Positions 1 through 8,114 of a DNA stretch of 36,061 nt are shown one piece after another (within the stretch, counting starts at the first letter, position 1; each line of letters opens with the position of its first letter). The stretch spans positions 1 through 36,061 of the forward strand of contig CAYSLJ010000069.1 of assembly GCA_964431735.1 (NCBI GenBank), written 5' to 3'. Source of the stretch: CALARM01 sp964431735. GTDB taxonomy: Bacteria; Vulcanimicrobiota; SpSt-956; JAKJGF01. The notes beneath the pieces were generated by a model, which worked only from the letters and a program-made list of their open reading frames with translations, ran no database searches and was not told the origin of the DNA. A program made the position numbers and the translations under genes.

Positions 1-77
1 TTTTCACTCTGAATATTCTATAACAAATTTCTTTTTCCCTTGTATGTAAAATCATCTGTCATTTTTAAACGCAATTA
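1..77 (+). repeat. Partial copy of MITE-like family 1 (right end)
   Basis: This stretch matches, with scattered substitutions, the right part of the complete element at 5129-5370. It shares the CTGAATATTCT block, the TTTCTTTTTC block and the right terminal repeat TGTCATTTTTAAAC (58-71). The rest of the element lies beyond the window start. Confidence 0.7.
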
Positions 78-125
78 ATTAACATTTTATTAACAAAATA
101 TAATTGCTATAAAGAATTAAAAAGT

Positions 126-509
126 TTATAATAAAAAAAATAAGGAGGGGAATTTATGAAAATAGGTATTGGATTCAAATTTATTATAACAGTAGGTACA
201 TGCCAGATTACATGAAAGAGTATTTGCAAGAATAATACGTTTCAGATGCACGTTTTTTAAAGGTCCACAGGTAAGAGGATTGAAAAATCCTTCTTTCTTA
301 AGAACATCCAGATTGTAGAGATTGTCTTCTATGTAATTTTCCGGATAAGTAAACTCTTTAAAATCCTTACCATTATTAAAATCTTTCAGAAAATTATCAA
401 ATTGCCTGTCATACTCGATTAAGGTAAGACTCGAAGGAAACATATAAAGAGATTTTTCCATATCCAGATCTATTTTTATCCATTCGAAATTTTCATTAAT
501 ATCCTTCAT
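126..509 (-). pseudogene. Radical SAM/SPASM-type maturase, N-terminal fragment
   Basis: The frame read leftwards from the ATG at 509 encodes about 110 residues that look like the leader region of a radical SAM peptide maturase. It ends in the cluster-binding motif CNLACTYCYN, the CxxxCxxC signature of the family. About 15 residues later the frame turns into low-complexity sequence and stops at 126, whereas intact family members are 350-450 residues. The SAM barrel and SPASM domain are therefore missing. AGGA lies 7 nt before ATG 509; GTG at 512 is the alternative start. No target peptide gene or full-length copy is present in the window. The fragment overlaps, head to head, the truncated start of another gene at 156-215, so the break looks like a rearrangement point. 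The radical SAM identity is firm; the broken state is inferred from length. Confidence 0.75.
156..215 (+). pseudogene. Orphan gene start (19 codons), possibly of a membrane sensor
   Basis: A perfect AAGGAGG (142-148 region) sits 7-8 nt before an ATG at 156 that opens a frame of only 19 codons, beginning MKIGIGFKFIITVGT and ending at TGA 213-215. The strong ribosome binding site and hydrophobic start resemble the first residues of membrane sensor kinases or chemoreceptors (compare MRIRMKIITGTGIIMF of the hybrid kinase at 19987). The last codons are antisense to the radical SAM cysteine motif, so the original gene has probably been cut here. A real 19-residue peptide is a less likely alternative. 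Confidence 0.35.
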
Positions 510-592
510 CACAAAATCCTATATCTTTCCATAATAATGTTTCAGGTTCCTGGTTCTGGAGTTTCTTAACTCATCACCCGGCACCCCGGGCA

Positions 593-663
593 ACTAATAG
601 ATTTATTAAATCAAGTGCAATTTTCAGTAAAAGTGAATATACCTGTCGTAAAAAAACACTATG
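593..663 (-). repeat. Partial copy of MITE-like family 1 (left part, inverted)
   Basis: The reverse complement of this stretch matches 5155-5228, including AGTGTTTTTTTACGA, TTCACTTTTACTG and AAATTGCACTTGATTT. The terminal repeat itself is absent, so this is a fragment. It lies just after the stop codon of the BMP lipoprotein gene. Confidence 0.7.
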
Positions 664-673
664 GAAAAAAATA

Positions 674-1762
674 TTACTTGCTCACTTTTCCTTCCACACC
701 TTCAATAAACCAGTTCATCTCCAGAAGTTCTTTATCTGTCACTTTTTTATCTTTTTCTATCTTTACTTTTCCATCTTGCCCTTTGATTGGGCCGGCAAAT
801 AGTTCAAGTTTTCCATCTATTATATCTTTTTTTTCTTTTTCCACCAGTTTCTTTACATCTTCCGGAACCATAGATGCTACAGGAGCAAGATCTACAACAC
901 CTGATTTCATACCTTCCCAGTAAGAAGAACTTTTCCATGTACCGTTATAGACTTCTGTTGCAGTTTTAACATAAAATGGTGTCCAGTTCCATACAGGTGA
1001 TGTAAGATGTGCTTTAGGAGCGAATTTGCTCATGTCACAATTATAACCTATAGAATATACACCTTTTGCTTCTGCTGCCTGCTGAGGCGCGGCAGTATCC
1101 TGATGCTGTGCTATGACATCTGCACCTGTATCAAGAAGACTTTCTGCTGCTTCTTTTTCTTTTCCGGGATCATACCATGTATAGGTCCATACTACATGAA
1201 CTTTAGCCTCTGGATTTACCTTTCTTACTCCCAGGGTAAAGGCATTAATACCTCTTATTACTTCCGGAATCGGGTGGGCAGCTACATATCCTATTTTGTT
1301 GGATTCTGTCATTTTTCCCGCTACAATACCTGAGAGATACCTTGGTTCTTCTATGCGGCCAAAATAATTACCGAGATTAGATGAAATTTTATAACCGGAA
1401 CAGTGCTCAAATACAACATCAGGATATTTCTTTGCCACATTTTCCATTGCATCCATATAGCCGAAACTTGTACCAAAAATAAGTTTACACCCCTTTTCAC
1501 AGAGACCGGTAAAAATCCTTTCTGCATCAGAGCCTTCCGGCACACTTTCTATATAAGTGGTTTCAACAAAATCCAGCTGTTTTTCCATTTCCTTTCTGCC
1601 TTTATCATGGGCAAAGGTCCATCCTGCATCACCTACAGGACCGACATAAACAAAGGCTACCTTGAGTTTCTTTTTTTCCGGTTGAGTTGATCTTTCTTTC
1701 GGCTGACAGGAACATAAAACAAGTAACATAAGAATTGATAAAATTAAAATGATTTTCTTCAT
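674..1762 (-). CDS. BMP-family substrate-binding lipoprotein (PnrA/TmpC-like)
   Basis: The 362-residue product begins with a lysine-hydrophobic signal sequence ending in LVLCSC, a lipobox that places the modified cysteine at about residue 19, so the mature protein should be membrane-anchored outside the cytoplasm. The body has the BMP fold pattern: KVAFVYVGPVGDAGWTFAHDKGR at the ligand cleft, KLIFGTSFGYMDAMENVAKKYPDV, and GYVAAHPIPEVIRGINAFTLG. Members with this pattern bind nucleosides or related purines for ABC import. The usual ATPase and two permease genes do not follow; the next region downstream is the broken radical SAM gene, so this is an orphan receptor here. AGGAGG lies 11 nt before the ATG, with a long A/T spacer. 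The family call is strong; ligand identity is not readable from the sequence. Confidence 0.88.
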   Translation of the reverse strand: MKKIILILSILMLLVLCSCQPKERSTQPEKKKLKVAFVYVGPVGDAGWTFAHDKGRKEMEKQLDFVETTYIESVPEGSDAERIFTGLCEKGCKLIFGTSFGYMDAMENVAKKYPDVVFEHCSGYKISSNLGNYFGRIEEPRYLSGIVAGKMTESNKIGYVAAHPIPEVIRGINAFTLGVRKVNPEAKVHVVWTYTWYDPGKEKEAAESLLDTGADVIAQHQDTAAPQQAAEAKGVYSIGYNCDMSKFAPKAHLTSPVWNWTPFYVKTATEVYNGTWKSSSYWEGMKSGVVDLAPVASMVPEDVKKLVEKEKKDIIDGKLELFAGPIKGQDGKVKIEKDKKVTDKELLEMNWFIEGVEGKVSK

Positions 1763-1933
1763 AAAAAAAATAACCTCCTGAAATTTTTCATATAGTATAA
1801 TTTTGTTTATTATAAACCATACTAAATATATTATTCGACGAAAGTTGATTATTCCTTTTGTTGATGATTTTTTTATAGAGTGACCATTATTAGAATTTTC
1901 TAACTGTATTTTAATCCAATTTTAAAGTTTATC

Positions 1934-1962
1934 TGATACAATTCAAATAAAGCTTATTTGAA
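1934..1962 (+). promoter_or_regulatory. Extended -10 promoter overlapped by a 9-bp inverted repeat
   Basis: TGATACAAT at 1934-1942 fits an extended -10 (TG-N-TACAAT). Directly after it, TTCAAATAA (1942-1950) and TTATTTGAA (1954-1962) form a perfect inverted repeat around AGC. The palindrome covers the expected transcription start and ends 2 nt before the ribosome binding site GGAGG (1965-1969) of the winged-helix-like gene. This is where a repressor or autoregulator site would sit. Function is inferred. Confidence 0.5.
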
Positions 1963-1978
1963 CAGGAGGTATAGATAA

Positions 1979-2398
1979 ATGTCAACCTATTCTCTTATAG
2001 ATAGTGGTAATACGGTAATAAGCAGTGATTTGAAGAATTTTATTGTTCAGGTGGCAAATTCTTCACTGAAAACCGAAATACTTGAGTTTATTTATTATAA
2101 CCCTAACAGTGTCTTTGATTCATATCTACTGGCTTTAGAGCTTGAGAGAAAGGAAGAACAGATAAAAAGAGCTTTAAGTGATTTTGTAGAAGCAAACCTT
2201 CTTTCTCCTGTAGAAAACATAAGCGAAGCTTATTACATTCCTGTAAAAAACAGCAGGTTTCTTGCTTTATTAAATAAATTTGTTAAATTATATAGCAGCC
2301 CCAACGGAAGACAGATAATCTGTTCTATAATCATTGATAGAGGAAATGAGAATCATCTTTATAAAACGTCTGATATGGTAACATTAAACCTTAATTGA
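1979..2398 (+). CDS. Small winged-helix-like protein, unknown function
   Basis: I do not recognise a named family for this 139-residue cytoplasmic protein. Residues about 30-80 (KTEILEFIYYNPNSVFDSYLLALELERK, then EEQIKRALSDFVEANLLSP) have the helix spacing of a winged-helix DNA-binding domain. A short beta-rich segment (AYYIPV) and a C-terminal helix follow. GGAGG with a 9-nt spacer precedes the ATG. The gene stands alone, tail to tail with the Ser/Thr kinase gene (34 bp apart). The palindrome over its promoter makes autoregulation plausible. Alternatives are a small sensor adaptor or an effector without DNA binding. Confidence 0.7.
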   Translation: MSTYSLIDSGNTVISSDLKNFIVQVANSSLKTEILEFIYYNPNSVFDSYLLALELERKEEQIKRALSDFVEANLLSPVENISEAYYIPVKNSRFLALLNKFVKLYSSPNGRQIICSIIIDRGNENHLYKTSDMVTLNLN

Positions 2399-2432
2399 TT
2401 TTGTATTTTTCCGCTATAGATGAATTTGTTCT

Positions 2433-4925
2433 CTAATCTTTTTTTTCTATAGTACTGATGATTTTTTTTATTTCTCCAGCATATTCACCATCGGGGTTCA
2501 GTGTAAGGTATATCTTAAAATCCTTTACTGCTTCTTTTTCTTTTCCCTGCTTTTTATATGTAAGTCCTGACAGATAATAAATTTTACTGTAAGAAGGATC
2601 TATATACTTTGCCCTGTTGAGATAATAAATAGCGTCACTGAAGTTATCCTGTTTGAAATATATAAAAGCTGTGTTGAAAAAAGCTTCTATGCAGACAGGA
2701 TCAAATTCTATGGTTTTAAGAAAATATTTCCGTGCTGTGTCGAAATTTTTTTTGTGTAAAAGCACGTTCCCCATGCCTGAATATCCCCGTCCATCTTCAG
2801 GATTTATATTTATAATTTTTATATAATATGCTTCTGCATCATTGTAATTCATGTTATCTATAGATTCTTTTGCTTTTCTGAGTAATATTTCAATATCGCC
2901 TTTTTTTGGGTATGATCTGTTTTGAGAATTTATTTTTTTTAGCCATCCTCTGCATATACCGGTAACTGCATCATCTTTTGATGCAAGAGCTTTCCTGAAT
3001 GTCTCTTCTGCTTCCAGAATATCTCCTGCTCTGTAAAAGGCTTCTCCCAGCAAAATATATGCCTGAAATAAGTCATTTTTTAATTCAATAGATTTTTTTA
3101 GATAATGTATAGCTTCTTTTATATTATTTTTTATAAGATATAATTTACCTTTTTCCATGAAAGCTTCAGGATAATCCTTTTTTGTCATCACTGCTTTGTC
3201 TATATAAAATTCTGCCCTGACCTGATCCAGAGGAATATAAGCTTTACCCAGCCAGTAAAGACTTTCCGGCCTGTCCGGATTTATTTTTACTGCTTCTGTA
3301 AAACATTCGAGAGCATTATAGTAATCGTAGTTTTTTATGGCTTTTTTCCCTTTATTTATAAATCCGTTATAGAGCATTACTCTCGATAGATGCATATAAA
3401 CCCCTGTTATGAATGTCAGTGCACAGAGAGATATAATAGTATATATTAAAAATTTTGTATATTTCTTATCCTTTTTTTTTATTTTACCTGATTTTTCTAT
3501 ACGCCATTCGTTCAAATATTCTGGTTCTAAATGATTAATAGCTTTTTCCAGTTCAGATTGAATTTTCGGATCAGTCTGTTTTTTTAAAAATTCAAAAATC
3601 TGTGGAAGGGATTCCTGTTCACCTATGTTCAACAGACATAATGCGGCTCTTAAGCCTAAATGTCCATCTTTATCTGAAAGAATCTGGATTAAAGATTCAT
3701 ATGATGAAGAATGTTTAAATCGTTCCACTACATTCATCGCTTTATATTTAATGTGCTGGTCATTGTCTGTAATAAGTTTATTAAAAATTTCAATTACTCT
3801 TTCATCGTGAAACTTACTTAAAAAATCAACAGCTTCTCTTTTGACTGTTAGATCATGTTCATTTAATACCAGTTTTATCAGTGGTTCTACCATATTACTT
3901 TTTTCCTCATGACATTTCAGGGTTCTTATTACTATATAACGCCAGTATGAATCTTCTACTGTAAGCTGGTTTAACAGCAGTTCCACTGTTGTGTTCTCTT
4001 CCTTTACAGATATGGGGACAGTCGTTTTTCTTAAAAGGGCTTCTTTCATATCCATAGCAGACTGAAATCTATCGGAAATCTCCATTTTGACAGATCTTGT
4101 CACAATATTTCTTATGTCTTCGGAAAGATCAGGTCTTATATGTTCCATAGGCTCAAAAGTGAAAGGCATGGGGGCTATGCCTGTGAGAAGATGATACATA
4201 GTGGCTCCGAGAGCATATATATCGCTTCCTGGTTCAGGTTTTCCCCTGTATTGTTCCGGAGCCATATAGCCCATTGTACCTACAGAGGTTATAGTCTTTA
4301 TTTGATTGGCTTCCGAAGTAATGGTTCTTGCTATGCCAAAGTCTATAAGGAGAATTTTTTTATCTGATTTTCTGAGCATTATATTTGAAGGTTTTGTATC
4401 TCTGTATATTACAGGTGGATTGTTGTTATGCAGGTAATGAAAGATATCGCAGATTTGTAATGACCAGTTTGTGACATCTTCCTCGGTAAATCCTTCTTTA
4501 TATTCCTCAAGTAGTATACTCTCCAGATCTTTTCCTTCGATATAATCCATAACCAGATAATGTCTGTTTTTTAAAGAAAAATAATCTATAACCCTTGGAA
4601 GACCGGGATGTCTGAGCTGAGTCAGTATCGTCGCTTCCCTGTCAAAACGGTTGAAAGCCAGTTTGTAATCTTCATCATCACCTGATATATTTACCAGTTC
4701 TTTAATTGCACATACATTGGTCAGACGGGTGTCTTCTGCTTTGTAGACCGCTCCCATTCCTCCTGTTTTTATCAAATCTACAATTTTATATCTGTTTAAA
4801 AGTATAGAACCTGAAGTGAGAAGTAAGTTGTTTTTTTGCTCTATAAATTTATTAGAACCACATATTTCACAGGGTTGTGCAGGGTTGTTATGGCTTTTTC
4901 TACAAATACTGCAAATTAAATTCAT
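2433..4925 (-). CDS. Zinc-ribbon Ser/Thr protein kinase with HEAT and TPR repeats
   Basis: This 830-residue protein has a layered architecture. Residues 1-25 form a zinc ribbon (C5, C8, C19, C22). Residues 46-300 are a Hanks-type kinase with glycine loop TGGMGAVYKA, ATP lysine K75, helix-C glutamate E97, catalytic YRDTKPSN (D176), DFG 195-197 and the GTMGYMAPEQ activation segment, so it should be active. Residues about 310-470 look like HEAT-type helical repeats. FLIYTIISLCALTFITGVYM near 490-510 is a membrane helix. The remaining 300 residues are about eight TPR units, placed outside the membrane if the kinase is cytoplasmic. HRD is changed to YRD, which is common in this group. No strong ribosome binding site precedes the ATG (GGGG 11 nt upstream). 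Substrates are unknown; TPRs suggest partner sensing. Confidence 0.92.
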   Translation of the reverse strand: MNLICSICRKSHNNPAQPCEICGSNKFIEQKNNLLLTSGSILLNRYKIVDLIKTGGMGAVYKAEDTRLTNVCAIKELVNISGDDEDYKLAFNRFDREATILTQLRHPGLPRVIDYFSLKNRHYLVMDYIEGKDLESILLEEYKEGFTEEDVTNWSLQICDIFHYLHNNNPPVIYRDTKPSNIMLRKSDKKILLIDFGIARTITSEANQIKTITSVGTMGYMAPEQYRGKPEPGSDIYALGATMYHLLTGIAPMPFTFEPMEHIRPDLSEDIRNIVTRSVKMEISDRFQSAMDMKEALLRKTTVPISVKEENTTVELLLNQLTVEDSYWRYIVIRTLKCHEEKSNMVEPLIKLVLNEHDLTVKREAVDFLSKFHDERVIEIFNKLITDNDQHIKYKAMNVVERFKHSSSYESLIQILSDKDGHLGLRAALCLLNIGEQESLPQIFEFLKKQTDPKIQSELEKAINHLEPEYLNEWRIEKSGKIKKKDKKYTKFLIYTIISLCALTFITGVYMHLSRVMLYNGFINKGKKAIKNYDYYNALECFTEAVKINPDRPESLYWLGKAYIPLDQVRAEFYIDKAVMTKKDYPEAFMEKGKLYLIKNNIKEAIHYLKKSIELKNDLFQAYILLGEAFYRAGDILEAEETFRKALASKDDAVTGICRGWLKKINSQNRSYPKKGDIEILLRKAKESIDNMNYNDAEAYYIKIININPEDGRGYSGMGNVLLHKKNFDTARKYFLKTIEFDPVCIEAFFNTAFIYFKQDNFSDAIYYLNRAKYIDPSYSKIYYLSGLTYKKQGKEKEAVKDFKIYLTLNPDGEYAGEIKKIISTIEKKD

Positions 4926-5128
4926 AAGAGATTAAGCCCCATAAAAACTCAAGCGGTTTATTTTATTACCGCTTCACGTAAAAGAGTATACTGAAAAATT
5001 ATGTATCATAATACTGAAATAACGGTTTGACTCCAGTCACATGTTACGTATTGCCCGTTACGAGAGCATATATGTATTATTTATGTTCACTACAGTAATA
5101 GTATAACATAGTTTTACAATTTTAAAAA
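4926..5128. promoter_or_regulatory. Leader of the kinase gene with two small inverted repeats
   Basis: Upstream of the kinase start (transcribed leftwards) lies a 7-bp inverted repeat AAGCGGT/ACCGCTT (4951-4974) with a 10-nt loop, and a 15-bp palindrome ATTATG-TAT-CATAAT (4998-5012). No convincing -35/-10 pair was found. A degenerate heptamer-like string (TCACATGTTACGTATTGCCCGTTACGAG) is at 5037-5064. Confidence 0.3.
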
Positions 5129-5370
5129 GATTGTGTTGAAAAATGACAGGCTATTGATAGTGTTTTTTTACGATATATACTTTCACTTTTACTGGAAATT
5201 GCACTTGATTTTGTAAATCTATTAATTCGTGAATAGTGAGTAGTGAATAGTGAAAAGTAAGTAAAATCTATTTTTTTCACTTTTCATTCTGAATATTCTG
5301 TGATAAATTTCTTTTTCCATTGTATATAAAATCATGTATATAAAATCACCTGTCATTTTTAAACACAATC
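5129..5370. mobile_element. MITE-like element family 1, complete (242 bp)
   Basis: GATTGTGTTGAAAAATGACA starts the element (5129) and TGTCATTTTTAAACACAATC ends it (5370); these are inverted copies of each other with one mismatch over 22 bp. No open reading frame lies inside, so it would be non-autonomous. The centre (5226-5262) is a 7-bp array GTGAATA-GTGAGTA-GTGAATA-GTGAAAA. Partial copies lie at 1-77, 593-663, 32296-32601 and 33921-33993. No transposase is present in the window and no clear target duplication is visible. Confidence 0.75.
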
Positions 5371-5374
5371 AAAC

Positions 5375-5409
5375 TTGTTCTTTCTATTTTTCTATGATAT
5401 AATTTACCC
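5375..5409 (+). promoter_or_regulatory. Strong promoter giving a probably leaderless mRNA
   Basis: TTGTTC (5375-5380), a 17-nt spacer and a perfect extended -10 TGATATAAT (5395-5403) lead to an expected start at about 5410, which is the A of the glycosyltransferase ATG. There is no ribosome binding site between -10 and ATG. The -35 begins 5 bp after the end of the MITE-like element. Confidence 0.65.
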
Positions 5410-6525
5410 ATGAAACATGAAGAATTAAAACCACTCAATATACTTTCCGGTATCTATTCACCTTTTAATAGATTCAATGGCAGTGTTGTATTCTGTAATA
5501 ATCTTTATGAGGAAATGCTCGAAAAGGGATGTACTGTAAATTTTATAGGTCTGAAGACTTCAGACCTTATGGAAACCAGAATGAAACTCACCCTGATGGA
5601 AGGTACTCTGACAGGAGATGCAGATACACCGGCTTTTAATAAAGCAGTAGAGGATATGAAAGGGGCCTTTTTATATATACTGAATAATAAACCGATAGAT
5701 ATAGTTCACTGTCAGCATCTTACTTTTCCTCCTGCAGTAGCATTAAGTTCCATGAATTTCGAACAGCCTCTTGTAATTACATCTCATGCTTCTGATATTG
5801 AATTTGCCAGGAATAATCCTGCTCATGCAGATCATTTAAGAAAAAGTCTTGATAAGGCAGATAAAGTGGTACTTCTGTCAAGGAAGCTCATACCACTTCT
5901 TGAAGAGATAAAACCTGATATGGCTTTCGAAAAGATTGCCATACTTCCTCTCGGAGTTGACAGGAAATTTTTTATTTCCGAGAAGCCATGTAAAGATGAG
6001 AAACCCTTTGTTATTCTTTATTCAGGGCGTTTGACAAAAGAAAAAGGCGTGGATATTCTGCTGGAAGTTCTGCAGAAATTACCTGATGCAGTAATCCGTA
6101 TAGCAGGTAAGGGAAATTTTGAAGAAGAATTGAAAAATAAAACTTTATCTATGAATTTAGGGGAAAGGGTAAATTTTTTAGGTTTTCTTGGAAGGGAAGA
6201 ATTAAAAAAAGAGTATCAGAAAGCCCATATTCTCGCTGTACCTTCTCAGGGTATAGAAGGCATTCCTCAGGTGTGTCTTGAAGCTATGGCCAATTATCTT
6301 CCTGTAATGGCAACAGATACAGGAGGCATATCGGAAGTATTTACCGATGCGGCATTAATTGTGCCAAAGGGCAAACCACAGGAAATAATCAATGCAATAG
6401 TTGAACTTCATGACAATCAATCATTGAGAGATGACTTTGCTATTAAAGGCAGGGAAAGAGTAGAACAATATAGCTGGGAAAGAATAGCCCATCTTTATAT
6501 GGCTCTGTTCAGGTCATTACTTTAA
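5410..6525 (+). CDS. Glycosyltransferase, GT4 (group 1) family
   Basis: This 371-residue GT-B enzyme would transfer a sugar from a nucleotide donor to a glycan or lipid acceptor at the cytoplasmic face. The N-terminal domain starts directly with LNILSGIYSPFNRFNGSVV and contains VITSHASDIEFARNNP. The C-terminal donor domain has ILYSGRLTKEKGVDILLEVL and the EX7E motif EGIPQVCLEAM followed by ATDTGGISEV. Donor and acceptor cannot be read from sequence. The ATG at 5410 is preferred because the fold begins within 12 residues of it, although it has no Shine-Dalgarno sequence; the promoter position implies a leaderless transcript. The zinc-ribbon gene follows after 35 bp and is probably co-transcribed. 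Confidence 0.9.
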   Translation: MKHEELKPLNILSGIYSPFNRFNGSVVFCNNLYEEMLEKGCTVNFIGLKTSDLMETRMKLTLMEGTLTGDADTPAFNKAVEDMKGAFLYILNNKPIDIVHCQHLTFPPAVALSSMNFEQPLVITSHASDIEFARNNPAHADHLRKSLDKADKVVLLSRKLIPLLEEIKPDMAFEKIAILPLGVDRKFFISEKPCKDEKPFVILYSGRLTKEKGVDILLEVLQKLPDAVIRIAGKGNFEEELKNKTLSMNLGERVNFLGFLGREELKKEYQKAHILAVPSQGIEGIPQVCLEAMANYLPVMATDTGGISEVFTDAALIVPKGKPQEIINAIVELHDNQSLRDDFAIKGRERVEQYSWERIAHLYMALFRSLL

Positions 6526-6560
6526 TCAAGAGCTCTTTCGCTGATGAAGGGGAGGTTTAT

Positions 6561-7577
6561 ATGATTTGTACTGTATGCGGTGGTAAAATAAGAGATGAAG
6601 CACGGTTCTGTGCTCATTGCGGACATAAGGTTCAGGTCAAGAAATCTATAGTAAATGTTGAATTTGCAGATAAAACTTCTGCTGATACAGAAGATAATCC
6701 AGAAATTGATGAAGAAAATAAAAAATTCATAGAAACAGAGACTCTCAGGATATTTAAAGAAAAGTCTCTGGAAATCGATTTCCCGGAGAGAGAAGCTTCA
6801 AAATATTTAAGTAATCTGGAAATACCTTCTTTTAAAGGTCTCAGAGGCAGAGAGGTTCATGTGAGTATTACTGCCAGAGATATTGAAAGGCTTATGGAAA
6901 AAGAAGGCATTGAATTCAGAGACGGCGTCTGGAAAAAGGATTTTGAAGGTATATGTGCAATATGTTCACTGGATGATACACTCGATCTGGTATATCACTG
7001 TATAAAAGGTAAAAATGAAGATAAATTTTGCTGTGAACTTCACGGTTATTTGAACAAAAAAAATGACGTGTCAGGCATTTATTCCCAGTTTGTCTTCCCT
7101 GAAAACTGGGGCGGAAATAAAATAGAACTGTGGAAAAAGGATATTACCAGATCGGAACAGGAACGAAGAGATAAAACCCTTGATTATTACAAAACAGGAA
7201 TGATGGAAAAGCTCTATTGCTGTGTCTGTGATGAAGAGATTGATTTTATAGAACAGTATCAAAACGGAGGATACTGTGAGAAGTGTAAAAGTAAAAAGTC
7301 CGGCGAAGAATCAGACAGTGAAAAATTATGGCAGATGGAAGTCGGAAAATATAAGGTCGGTTCTGTTTTTGAAGTAATGGATAAGCCCGATACAGTTACA
7401 GGTGATCTTGAAACAGGCCAGATGTATCAATTGAAATATAAAAAAGGTAAGAGGGTCTATATGGCCAGACTTGATTTAAAAGGGAAACCTGTTACAGGTA
7501 AAGGTCACTGGTATCTTGGCATACCTCATTATTTTAAACATAAACCTGCAAGAAAAATAACTAAAATTTATAGATAA
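6561..7577 (+). CDS. Zinc-ribbon protein of unknown function
   Basis: The 338-residue product opens with a zinc ribbon (MICTVCGG, then FCAHCGHK; C3, C6, C17, C20). An acidic linker follows, then a domain with paired cysteines (CAICSLDD near 133-136 and CCELHG), another cysteine set CCVCDEEID and CEKCKSKK near 220-242, and a lysine-rich C-terminal domain ending GHWYLGIPHYFKHKPARKI. I do not recognise a named family beyond the ribbon. Several metal sites and the absence of a signal sequence or membrane helix suggest a cytoplasmic scaffold or regulator. GGGGAGG lies 6 nt before the ATG, and the glycosyltransferase is 35 bp upstream. Similar ribbons occur in the kinase at 2433-4925 and the protein at 32630-33112. 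Confidence 0.75.
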   Translation: MICTVCGGKIRDEARFCAHCGHKVQVKKSIVNVEFADKTSADTEDNPEIDEENKKFIETETLRIFKEKSLEIDFPEREASKYLSNLEIPSFKGLRGREVHVSITARDIERLMEKEGIEFRDGVWKKDFEGICAICSLDDTLDLVYHCIKGKNEDKFCCELHGYLNKKNDVSGIYSQFVFPENWGGNKIELWKKDITRSEQERRDKTLDYYKTGMMEKLYCCVCDEEIDFIEQYQNGGYCEKCKSKKSGEESDSEKLWQMEVGKYKVGSVFEVMDKPDTVTGDLETGQMYQLKYKKGKRVYMARLDLKGKPVTGKGHWYLGIPHYFKHKPARKITKIYR

Positions 7578-7667
7578 AATATGGCAATTTAAGAGTATAG
7601 AAATTTTCATTTTTAATGTCGTAAAATCAATTTTTCAGGATAATTTATTTAAAGGGAGTTAATCTAA

Positions 7668-8114
7668 ATAATTTATTTTTATAATATTACAGACGAATAT
7701 GGATGTTTCTCAAATTTTTCCCGTCATGGATTTGAACTGAACGGTCAATACTGGCCTACGAGTGAACATTATTTTCAGGCTCAGAAATTTGCAGGTACTC
7801 CTCATGAGGAAGTTATAAGAAAAGCTCCTACTCCCCGGGAAGCTGTAGAGATGGGCAGAGACAGAAAAAAAACTCTCAGAAAAGACTGGGAACAGGTAAA
7901 AGATGATATTATGCTCTCTGCTCTGCGAAAAAAATTTGAAGCCCATGAAGATATAAGAAATATTTTACTCTCTACAGGTGAAGAAGAACTGATCGAAAAT
8001 ACTACGTATGATTATTACTGGGGCTGCGGGACAGAAGGCCATGGGAAAAACATGCTCGGCCGGCTTCTTATGCAGGTAAGAAAAGAATTTCAGCTAGATA
8101 AAACGGAAGAATGA
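7668..8114 (+). CDS. NADAR-domain (RibX/YbiA-like) protein with non-canonical start
   Basis: From 7668 the frame encodes about 148 residues covering a complete NADAR domain: DEYGCFSNFSRHGFELNG, then WPTSEHYFQAQKF, TPREAVEMGRDRK, DIMLSALRKKF, and YWGCGTEGHGKNMLGRLLMQVR. These are the conserved blocks of the family that cleaves N-glycosidic bonds in riboflavin intermediates or removes ADP-ribose from nucleic acid bases. The frame is closed by TAA at 7665-7667 and has no ATG, GTG or TTG before the domain; the first ATG is at 7851, inside it. A good ribosome binding site GGGAG (7654-7658) sits 9 nt before ATA (7668) and 12 nt before ATT (7671). Either AUA/AUU starts translation or the start codon has been lost by mutation. 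The gene follows the zinc-ribbon gene by 90 bp. Confidence 0.82.
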   Translation: MIYFYNITDEYGCFSNFSRHGFELNGQYWPTSEHYFQAQKFAGTPHEEVIRKAPTPREAVEMGRDRKKTLRKDWEQVKDDIMLSALRKKFEAHEDIRNILLSTGEEELIENTTYDYYWGCGTEGHGKNMLGRLLMQVRKEFQLDKTEE

